Assembly: GCA_003439945.1 (NCBI GenBank)
Contig: QVRM01002481.1
Coordinates: 55,001-119,000 of the forward strand
From: Dermanyssus gallinae
Taxonomy: Eukaryota; Arthropoda; Arachnida; Mesostigmata; Dermanyssidae
Direction: 5' to 3'
DNA: 64,000 nt
The notes under the pieces were generated by a model. That model was not told the origin of the DNA and did no database searches. It saw nothing but the letters and a program-made list of their open reading frames with translations. A program made the translations under genes and the position numbers. Below, piece by piece: positions 54,901 to 64,000 of the stretch (position 1 is its first letter; each line of letters starts with the position of its first letter).

Positions 54901-56046
54901 AAGCTAGTTCTTGGCAGTGTGCCAGAGTAGAATGCGTTCTCTGTCTCCAATATTTGTGGTGTGCACTTCAGCTAGAGGGAAACGCGGTTCGGGCGCATAG
55001 CTTCGGCTATGCCGGCAAAAACATCGCCACAGTGACGCCCCTTCCAGCAGGCCAGAGACTTGACGAGAACGCCACTGGCGCTATTTAGAATTAATTTTTG
55101 TGGTAAAAATTTAAATTAATTAAAACCAAAAAAGTTGCGTCAATTGTTTCTTATGGAAGTTAGTAGTTAATGACTTACGGGATGGCTAAATGAACAAGCA
55201 GACACGTCCTAACCAAGATCAAGAAACATTTCTGCATCCTATTAGAAAAAACCCTGTAGGCTCTCGCTAAAGCAAGCGTGTTAAATATAATAATTGTAGT
55301 AATAAAATTAATTGCCCCAAGAATAGAAGAAATTCTTTTATTCATTTCTGTCCCGTTTCAATGCAGATACAGCGCTAAAGACATTTTGCGTGCAGTGAGA
55401 AGCTGCGCATTGTGCCCGCTCAACTTGCGTTATCCACTAACGGTAGAAACAGATATGACAGTCTTCTCTCTGTCTATATATATATATATATATTGCTTTC
55501 TTGCAGTCACCTCCTTATCGCGTTACCGGTGAAAATCAGTGCGATCGCGATTAAAGTGCGGACAGCAGTTGATCTTGTTAGACTTCGGGCCCGGGCTTTC
55601 CTAATAGCGGCGCCGGCGGTTGAGCGAAGCAGACGACCCGGTAGTTAAATAAATAACAACAACAACAACAGCAACAATGATGGAATAGCAAACACAAATA
55701 GCAGAACACAAAAAGCAGCTGGAAAACGAGAGTTTCGGACGGTTCGTTTCTCGGTTCGCCTTCTACTCGGCCGCGGAATACGAACATCGGTGACAACTAC
55801 AGAGCTGTAGAAATAAATTCTCGGATGGCCTATGTGTGATCTACGCAGAGAGCTACGGCTTGCGGCAGGCGTCCACTACCACTCACTTATTGTACGCGCA
55901 TAAGATCGGTACGACGAGAGAGCGAGGCAAGCGTTCGAACTTCGAACACCGAAGCTGTACCCGATAGTAGTTAGCAAGTTAGCAATAGTCAGTCAGCGTT
56001 TTGTTTGCTAACGGATCCGACCCAGAGAGCCATAGAGTCGTCCGAT
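51979..56046. other. TRRAP 3' UTR and intergenic region
   Basis: A polyadenylation signal AATAAA lies at 52,207-52,212, 229 bases after the stop, followed by an A-rich stretch. Further AATAAA occurrences (for example near 53,282) could extend the 3' UTR. No other gene is recognised. The last 300 bases before 56,047 are likely ANAPC13 5' UTR and promoter. A CAACAACAACAGCAAC patch lies at 55,655-55,675. Confidence 0.5.
52207..52212 (+). promoter_or_regulatory. candidate polyadenylation signal of TRRAP
   Basis: AATAAA, the canonical signal, is the first after the TRRAP stop codon in a plausible position. No cleavage site can be proven from sequence. Confidence 0.45.
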
Positions 56047-56173
56047 ATGGACAGCGATCCCATCCGAGGCGAGCCTGTCGTCGATATTATTGACGACGCA
56101 TGGCGTCTCGACCAGCTGCCTAAAGGTACGTGCTCTATGGGTCGAACTGTTAACACGGCATATACATGCATGC

Positions 56174-56231
<58 letters not shown>

Positions 56232-56293
56232 TAATTTATAATTATATATATATTATTATATTTAATATAATTATATTAAATTATATTAAAATA

Positions 56294-56371
<78 letters not shown>

Positions 56372-56904
56372 TCAAAAAGCTTGCATATTCATACGTAGTA
56401 GTCATACTAGCCTCCTTACAAATGGGGGCAGCACAGTGCGAAGTCAACGACTTAGTTAAAACCGACCGTATAGTACAGAAGTGCCAATCGAATGACAGTT
56501 TATTCACTTGTCGTGATCCGTATCTTCGACTCGCTGGTCTTGGAAACGGCCGCGGAGAGCGCACCGGTCCGGCGCGTTCTACCTAACGTTCGATCCATGC
56601 AACCTCGAAGGTGATAAAAGATAACCACGGGTATATGGTGTATATATATATATATATTCGTTTTAACTTTTGTCGCTGTTTGTGCTAGGTCATTATGATA
56701 AACTTGTTTTCGTTAATTTGACCGTGGTCGTCTGTCTTTATTAATTTTGCTTCTGTGTCAGGCGAGGTGAGAGTACCCGTTGAAGAGTTACCTGACCCAG
56801 AACCTGATAATGGAAATCCCCTCGAGACTCTGCGCGAGCAGGAGATGAAATGGAACGACTTTGCCCTCAGTAGACTCCAAGCACAACCCGACGCTTCACC
56901 CTGA
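56047..56904 (+). CDS. ANAPC13: anaphase-promoting complex subunit 13 (two exons)
   Basis: Exons are 56,047-56,125 and 56,762-56,904; the phase-1 GT-AG intron holds two TA microsatellites. The product is 73 residues (human 74). It reads MDSDPIRGEPVVDIIDDAWR, then LPKGEVRVPVEELPDPEPDN, EQEMKWNDFALSRLQAQ and ASP-stop. The conserved blocks are IDDAWR, the ELP-PEPDNG core and EQEMKW-D-AL. APC13/Swm1 is a small, mostly extended subunit that stabilises the TPR lobe of the APC/C ubiquitin ligase. I chose the ATG at 56,047 because it starts the family-conserved MDS; an upstream in-frame start would add 14 residues without homology. Confidence 0.95.
56174..56367. repeat. two (TA)n microsatellites in the ANAPC13 intron
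   Basis: TA runs at 56,174-56,227 and 56,299-56,367 with AT-only sequence (TTATATTAAA motifs) between them. Nearly 200 bp without C or G. Confidence 0.95.
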
Positions 56905-56933
56905 GAGCCAATTGTGATTCTGATGTAATGAAT

Positions 56934-56946
56934 GATCAATTTTAAG

Positions 56947-56977
<31 letters not shown>

Positions 56978-57051
56978 AAGGGGCTACAAAAAAGTTTTTT
57001 CGGTTTTGTCCGTAAAGAATCATTATAAAATTCGAAAAAAAAATTGTAGAC

Positions 57052-57082
<31 letters not shown>

Positions 57083-57100
57083 TACGCCCCTTAAACTAAA
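56934..57100. repeat. inverted-repeat structure in the ANAPC13 3' UTR
   Basis: TTAAGGGACATATATA at the left faces TATATTACGCCCCTTAA at the right. Inside, GGGGCTACAA faces TTGTAGACCC. The pairing is imperfect but nested, with a TA run in each arm. It lies between the stop codon and the polyadenylation signal. Confidence 0.6.
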
Positions 57101-57155
57101 CATGTAAATATATACGCTGGTTAAACACGCATGTGAATATACACATTTCAAAAAT

Positions 57156-57161
57156 AATAAA
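57156..57161 (+). promoter_or_regulatory. candidate polyadenylation signal of ANAPC13
   Basis: AATAAA 252 bases after the stop codon, followed by TTGTTATGAG and a T-rich stretch (TTCTTTTGAGGTTTTT) typical of a downstream element. Confidence 0.5.
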
Positions 57162-57189
57162 TTGTTATGAGTGATCCAATTCTTTTGAG

Positions 57190-58640
57190 GTTTTTATCCC
57201 AAGTACCTTGCGTGCATGATGTTATGTCAAGTCTGGCTATGCCAGACTTAAAATAGAATGCACCTGAAGAGGCGATTCAAGGATGCTTTTCAAAGTAGAC
57301 GGAATTTTGTGTCACCCGTAAAAATTGGCAAAAGTTACTAAAATTAGGCTTATTAATTTTAAGTGAGGCTCATCAACTACGGGAACGACCTCTTGAGATA
57401 CGAGAGTATGCATACGTTGGGAAAATTCATACGCAATTCTTAGTGTTTATTCTCTCAGTAGTGGGGGTGCAGTAGACAAAAAAAATACGTTCCACTGGAG
57501 GTGATACGAAAGTGCTCCACAGTACTCGCCACACTGCGCGAAATAAATATGACCTAATATAACATCTTGCCAGCAGATAACACTGCTTAGCCAAATGTAT
57601 TAAGCCAGGTCAATGTCGGCAATTCCCGGTGCGAACGTGTTTCATGCGTGTGCTTTAATGGCAAGTGAATTCCGAGTCAGAAACAATGCGAAGCACATTC
57701 GAATTCTGTGAGCACGACTAACGTATAACTTGTATCATGACAGTTGCTAGCTAGATTACTGTGGATCCCTACAAATATATCAGTTCTTCCAGGCCTCTTC
57801 CCTTCGGGAGCGTGTCAAGAATTCATTCTTGCGTTGCAGAGTTACAGTAAGGCGACGCGCAGTAAAATAATAATAATACTTATTATTATATTAAGTATTA
57901 ATAATAATAATAATAACAGCATTTGCCTGCAGGGAGAAAGTATATTCCATTGTGAGCCCCATGGGCTGAGCTGAAGTATGACGAAATTCCATCGCACGTT
58001 TGGCATCATCGCTTGTCAATCAAGTTTTAACAGGCCACATTTGTACGGCACCGCTTGCGTTGATGGTGTTGTTGTTGGTTTCTATGCGCTCTTTTCTGCG
58101 CTTTTTTATCTTTGTATTTTTCAATGTCTAGCAACTAAGAATAGCCATCCAAATTGTCAGTCGATTCTTAATTCCCCAGCACCATCCCTATAACCTTAAG
58201 AACACGGAGTAAAGGACCATCGCTGATTACGAGCGATACGTAGCAAAACTCACAACTCACAACATCTCATCCAGCCCTGCGTTTGGCAAACTAGTCGTCT
58301 GCCCGTTACCTATTTGAGTATATTTGAGTTATCTAGGTAAGTCAATGTTTCTTCCTCTTTTTTTCTACAATCCAATGTTACAGACGGAATATAGGTGACG
58401 TTAGATTAGCCATTTTGCCGGTCAGGTGCGAAAGCCATGACTTTCGTCATGTTGAATTTATCGCGCGTCTTCTGTCTGCAACGAGCAGACATGGACTTTT
58501 GAGCAGACGTTCGTTCCGACGTGAATAAAAGAACAAGTAGAAACGATGAAAGGGAGATAGAGAGAGAGTACAAGGGCGAGTTCCGCCGTTCAAGGGGGGG
58601 CGTTAACTAGTTGTCTGGTTAAGCTCGACCAGTCTTTTCC
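57190..58640. other. intergenic, no recognisable gene
   Basis: I see only short (AAT)n/(ATT)n patches at 57,866-57,916 and a GA tract near 58,553-58,567. Confidence 0.5.
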
Positions 58641-59480
58641 TATTACTTCTCTAAGTTCCATCCTGGGCCCCATGATCTGGAATTTTGTGTACGACGATTG
58701 GTTGCTCCGCTTACCACTGCCTTACTGCCTTCGGGAGTGGAAATGCTAGCGTATGCTAAGGATCTTGCTCTTCTCTTATCACGTCGCGAAAGGGAAACTC
58801 ACCTGCAGCACATTGCCAATGACGCAATGAAACAAGTATCATCTTGGACGAGAGCCAACAACCTAGAACTAGAAGACCCCACAAAAACTTCACCGAAAGA
58901 AGGAGAACCCACGGGGTTCACATCTTCATGGACGGTCACCGATCGCTCCCGATAAAAAAGCCAAGTACCACGGGGGGGGGGGGATAACTGGTCCTTCAGG
59001 CAAGGCGCACCTGGCCTCAATCTCGCAAAGGGTCCACCGGCTAAGCCGATCCCAAAGCCGCATTCTCCCTAAATCGGGGAGAGCCCACCATCCAAAGATG
59101 CGCTGTCTTGTCGGCAGCTGCCTAATCTATGACACTGTACGCGGTACCAGTCTGGGCCGACGTGGTCCTCCGAACAAAGCCCAACAGAATACTATGTACT
59201 TCGCTCGACCCAACGAACGGTAGCTTAGTTAATCTGGCCTTGACAAAGCCTTTCACACTATGCAACACGGGTGTTCACGGGGCACGGGCAATTCCAATCA
59301 TACATGACGAGAATCGACACTGGTTCGTCGGACACGTGTCCTCTGCACTCTGACCACCCCCGACACTGTAGACCAAACTGTCGCGGATTGTTCCGTTTTT
59401 TTCCCTTTCGAACTGCTTCCTCCCACCCTCTCGCTGGACCCAACACAAAACTCGACTTGAAAACTGCCGACGTCAAGCTT
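58640..59480 (+). pseudogene. non-LTR reverse transcriptase fragment with mutated active site
   Basis: The plus strand reads SSILGPMIWNFVYDDWLLRL, the motif B region of R1/Jockey-type LINEs, then EMLAYAKDLALLLSRRERET at 58,741-58,800. Motif C should be YADD; here codon AAG at 58,758-58,760 gives YAKD, which removes a catalytic aspartate. VSSWTRANNLELEDPTKTSP follows, again typical of the family. The frame then breaks into short segments; the C-terminal part and 3' sequence may extend to about 59,755. A run of nine G at 58,973 lies in this decayed part. Confidence 0.75.
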
Positions 59481-59938
59481 ATTCACAGACTTTGACGGCC
59501 CTCAGTTCGGCGGCCATGACGGGAAGGTAGAGCAGGCGGCGCCCCCCTGATGATGGCCTCGAAGTACTGCCTAATCAGTTCTGAACCCTGGGGGGAATAT
59601 ATGAGTGGACGTAAGGTTTTCTGGTGGATAAACCCAGATCACTGGGGAGTCCCACAACATCCAGACCCTCGGGAAGCTTTACCCAAACCACCGGGTGTTG
59701 CTTATCCCACCCAGGCCTACCATCCAATAGGTGTGCGTAATCAATTTTCCTGAAAAAAAGTCAAGTCGGATCGAGCTAAAGTCATTAAAGTGATCGATCA
59801 CTTCACTAACCACCGCCAGCTATTCGCATACATTGCATACATTGTATTTATTATACATCCGACTGGGCCAATACTTCAAATCCAATAGGATAAAGTTGGT
59901 CTGTAATTGACATACACATTACATTGATGTTGACATAC

Positions 59939-60074
59939 ATTGATAGTGTTGATGATGATGATGATCCTTATGGTAATGCCGATGATTTTGTGGCGGGTAA
60001 TGAGTAATAATAATAATAAAAATAACAATTAAAAAAAGCGTAGCCAACATAATGAGTCGCCTCCACACAGCCAT
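59939..60074 (-). CDS. possible first exon of a type II membrane protein
   Basis: The minus-strand ATG at 60,074 follows GC-rich sequence (CGGCGGCCTCGGCCGCACCC) that looks like a 5' UTR. The frame reads MAVWRRLIMLATLFLIVIFI and then IIIITHYPPQNHRHYH: a basic start, about 16 hydrophobic residues and a polar histidine-rich stem, as in Golgi glycosyltransferases. A donor-like GTATGT follows at 59,938. If unspliced it stops after 51 residues. There is no homology I can name, and TAA/ATT repeats contribute the isoleucines, so chance is a real alternative. Confidence 0.25.
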
Positions 60075-60329
60075 TGGTGGGGCGGGTGCGGCCGAGGCCG
60101 CCGCGGTTTAGTTGCTGACGACGCAAAACGCGGCCAGATTATAAAGCTTACGTACGCTTAGTAGGTTGGCAACATCTAATACGAATGTATGACGACTACA
60201 TTAATAATAATAATAATAATAACAGGCAGTTAAAGAAGCAGCACTGCGTCAGCCTCGTTTCTGGCGCTTTTTTTTTGTTCTTGTTTAGTGTTTGTGTAGG
60301 GCGCAATCTGTGCAGAATCTTCACCAGTT

Positions 60330-60559
60330 TTTTTTTATTTTTATGGGGGGTTAGATGGTAAATGCACCATCTCTTTTTATTGAGACATCTGTGCTCCCCG
60401 TTTTTTTTTCGATCATGGTCGATTTTGTATCCACTCCGGCATTCACCTTGTTTAAATTGGGAACCATGAAAACCAATTTAGGAGTGGCCGGTCTGGGTCT
60501 CGAACCCAGACCTCCCGAATGCAAGGCAAAGGCTTTTGCCACTAAGCCATCTTGCTCGG
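60330..60559 (-). mobile_element. tRNA-derived SINE, family A, full length
   Basis: On the minus strand the head CCGAGCAAGATGGCTTAGTG and GGGTTCGAGACCCAGACCGG gives intact A and B boxes of the RNA polymerase III promoter. The body is AATGCCGGAGTGGATAC, then GGGGAGCACAGATGTCTC and GATGGTGCATTTACCATC, and the end is ATAAAAATAAAAAAAAA. About 230 bp. The best copy in the window and close to identical to 9,046-9,264. Confidence 0.9.
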
Positions 60560-60589
60560 TTTGTCGTCGTCGTCGTTGTTGCTGCTGTT

Positions 60590-60624
<35 letters not shown>

Positions 60625-61348
60625 GATTAACTTCTTGGGCGCAGTTGACTGCAATCGTCCATCGTTCGACAGCCGTTCGAACAACGATCCACTACAAATG
60701 ACTCTTATTATTTATTATTAAACCCGAACTCTGTAAACATACTACGGGGTGATGATGTGATATAATATCTTACTGTCACTTACTGAGCATATGTTTCGCA
60801 CTGGCCATGTCTTGCTCTATGAAGTTGTAACACAGATGAGAAACTACACTTAAGAATAAATAAACGTCATATCGTATATCATATCTCGTATATCATATAT
60901 CATTTGCACACACAAACAAAGACAACAAGTTACAATAGCAAAAAGAAGCAGAATGGGAAGAAGAGGAAGAAGGTAAGCAAAAACAACGAACGAATTAATG
61001 AACTATATTGTAGTACTGTGAGATTGTTGGCGGGCAGAGAGAGACAGGCAGACAGAAGGTGCTTGGTGGTGGTGATGCACAGTCATCGCAGTTGTGTGTC
61101 GCGCACCTTGTTGTTATTGCTGTTGCTGCTGCACTGCTGTAGGTGGTGAAGTGTACAGAGTATTTGATTAACAGAGTGTCCACTCATAGTGTTCTACACA
61201 AATAACATTGCTCATCTGCCGACCGTTGGCCGGAGGACCTGCTTACCTACCCGGCCTGTTGGCGGGATAGTTCGTGCAGACTGAGCGAGAAAGAGAGAGA
61301 GAAAGCCGTTGTCGCATCCATCGCCGTCAGACGCCGGGTCGAGTCGTG

Positions 61349-61407
61349 ATGTCACCGCGTCGCCTGAAAATTGTTATCATCGGAGAGGCGAGCGTCGGCA
61401 AAAGTTG
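61349..61407 (+). CDS. probable first coding exon of a Rab/Ras-like GTPase (partial)
   Basis: From ATG 61,349 the frame reads [19 protein letters not shown], a beta strand followed by a P-loop GxxxxGKS (residues 12-19) exactly where Rab-family GTPases have it. The frame then meets GT dinucleotides (61,404 or 61,408) that could be the donor; without splicing it runs into a TA repeat and stops. Upstream is a plausible GC-richer 5' UTR (61,240-61,348). I could not find the second exon in the remaining 2.6 kb, so the gene would continue past the window. The subfamily (Rab18- or Rab33-like wording) is not resolvable from 19 residues. Confidence 0.5.
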
Positions 61408-61453
61408 GTCTGTGTCAAGAGCAGCTCAAGAAGCTTCCGGCGGCATTTAAAGT

Positions 61454-61467
61454 TATATATATATACA

Positions 61468-61533
<66 letters not shown>

Positions 61534-61540
61534 TATATGT
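61454..61540. repeat. (TA)n microsatellite
   Basis: TA run with CATATATG steps at both ends. Confidence 0.95.
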
Positions 61541-62165
61541 TTAGATTTTTCCTGATCCTATAATTATATTATCGAATTGAATCGTAGTTGTCTATACAGC
61601 CCAGCAAGAGAGAGAGATAGATAGATACATAGATAGACAATTGCTCGTTAACTTGGTGCTTTTTTGTTGTTGCTTGGTTTGTTTTTAAGTTTCTTTACTA
61701 CCATATAGCCATATCGTATACTATATACTGTACTTTTTTGTTTTATTAGACCGGCTACGCTCGTGATACGGCAAGTTTATTTCAAAACCAACGGAAATGT
61801 TTTGCACTTTGCTTCGTGGTACTGTATACTGTAGTGGCGTTAGGTGGTTGGCAGTGTAGGTCTTCGTCGTGGAGGTGTTTCCACTGCGCGTTTCCCACGT
61901 GACTAGTTTAGAGCTTTGATTATAATATAGGATGTTGTTTTTGCGAGCATTTTACGACTGACTGAGCGGGTAAATAATATTAATTATTATTTTTTTTAAA
62001 CGGGAATGAGGGTGGGGGACGGGGACACGACTGGTTTTTGGTGGGTTGGAATCCCACACTACCGGCCCGCACTTGCAGGGAGCTCCCTTGCTGCGGTGCC
62101 CGCGTGTGCAACCGCATTTTCCAGTTAGTCCTTTAAAAAAAAGTTATAATATTAATAATAATAAT
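61541..62165. other. non-coding, no recognisable gene
   Basis: A GATA-like patch (61,615-61,640) and a B-box-like GGGTTGGAATCCCACAC at 62,043 that might belong to a further tRNA-derived repeat, but no A box is visible. Confidence 0.4.
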
Positions 62166-62885
62166 CATATTTTTTTTTGGGAACAAGGGTTTATTTTATC
62201 AATATGTACATGTATCACAATTATCAATATATTACTTATATAATATCTACAATATTGCTTATATTATTCTTATGGCTTGAGTGTCGGTGACCACTCAACA
62301 TCATCTTGGCGTTGCCTCTCTGTAATTCTAATGACACTCTCTGTCGGAGGAAAGCGGTCGATTTTGGCTCCGCTGTGGCCTCGAAGAGCTTCTCCCCAAG
62401 CTCCTTTGTCAGTTTGAGTGCATCCTTGCCCCAAACGTCAGATGACTCGAGGCCGAACACCATTACAACGTGGTCCTCAAGGAGATGCGCGTATAGGCGC
62501 CGTTTGTGCATCTCCCGTTGGTGGATAATGTTGCCGACGCCCGCGTTGGCTAGTGCACGATAGCCGAGAGCGTACGTGTCGGAGACGGTGACGTCCCATG
62601 CCAGCGGCCGATTGTAGTCCCAGTCTCGGCTGGTAAGGCCGTCCGGTCGACGCTTGTCGTCGCTCTGTAGTCCACCAGGCTCCAGTGTGACGCGGTAGCC
62701 GGCTTGTCTGAAAGCGCGCCCGAGGATGTCATTTATGGCATCGTGGCGGCCCTGCGTAAGCCCAGCCAGCTTAGTGCAACTAAGTCGGTGCAGGCCACGT
62801 TCATCCACCGTTCCACCACACGGGCATGCCTCTGTCTCAAACATGGCAATGCCAAGTCTGAAGCCACTGGCGGCACGGAAGTGGT
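62166..62885 (-). mobile_element. 5'-truncated non-LTR retrotransposon with restriction-like endonuclease, between TAA repeats
   Basis: A single open minus-strand frame (62,236-62,844) has the layout of the C-terminal end of site-specific LINEs of the R2/R4/Dong type. A zinc knuckle CPCGGTVDERGLHRLSC comes first. It is followed by QGRHDAINDIL, then the PD-(D/E)XK-type nuclease core KRRPDGL and PLAWDVTVSDTY. The reverse-transcriptase domain is missing. About 70 bases of 3' UTR follow the stop. The element is bordered on the plus strand by TAATAATAATAAT at 62,150-62,163 and by a 200-bp AAT array starting at 62,886. Being open over 609 nt, it looks young. Confidence 0.8.

Positions 62886-64000
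<1,115 letters not shown>

Larger units (their letters stand above)
59756..61230. other. intergenic, repeat-rich
   Basis: It holds the possible membrane-protein exon, a full-length SINE, a (GTT)n tract at 60,560-60,625, AAT repeats near 60,005 and 60,205-60,222, and otherwise nothing recognisable. Confidence 0.5.

Noticed and set aside
60478..60684. Threonine-rich and SINE-translated frames around 60.5 kb
   Set aside because: They read through the tRNA-like SINE head ([14 protein letters not shown]) and a GTT/CAA run; they are repeat translations.

Overview
This is a eukaryotic nuclear window. Spliced genes with GT-AG introns, compact introns full of mobile-element debris, very abundant (TA)n microsatellites and a tRNA-derived SINE family all fit an arthropod. 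A mite or other chelicerate is my guess, because the genes are intron-poor with GC-rich exons in AT-rich surroundings. The species cannot be fixed from the sequence alone.

Four protein genes are recognised with confidence. (1) SNF8/VPS22, an ESCRT-II subunit, lies on the minus strand at 5,805-12,198 and has five coding exons that join in frame to 246 codons. (2) A cytosolic aspartate aminotransferase (GOT1-like) lies on the minus strand at 22,518-23,773. It is a single exon that is complete except for two one-base insertions. (3) TRRAP/Nipped-A/Tra1, the giant pseudokinase scaffold of the SAGA and NuA4/TIP60 acetyltransferase complexes, lies on the plus strand at 30,705-51,978. Thirteen coding exons join in frame to 4,197 residues, with arthropod-style poly-alanine insertions. 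(4) ANAPC13, a 73-residue subunit of the anaphase-promoting complex, lies on the plus strand at 56,047-56,904 in two exons. A probable first exon of a Rab-like GTPase (61,349) and a possible first exon of a type II membrane protein (60,074, minus strand) are weaker calls.

The rest is repeat-rich. The left arm (1-5,800) holds a decayed reverse transcriptase and a cluster of CAGGGTGT-ended elements. SNF8 introns carry SINEs and another retrotransposon fragment. Between SNF8 and GOT1 are a mariner fossil, a foldback element and an undescribed dispersed repeat. The 24-30 kb stretch is CAA/GTT-rich simple sequence with no recognisable gene. TRRAP introns carry two antisense reverse-transcriptase fragments, a 106-bp near-perfect palindrome and a second SINE-like family. 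The right end holds another reverse transcriptase, a young SINE and the 3' end of a non-LTR element with a restriction-like endonuclease, flanked on both sides by TAA repeats.

The four genes have unrelated housekeeping roles (endosomal sorting, amino-acid metabolism, chromatin, cell cycle) and do not form a functional cluster. The most interesting material is structural: the palindrome in TRRAP intron 7, the TAA-nested retrotransposon, the foldback family, and splice donors that coincide with or abut TA microsatellites.
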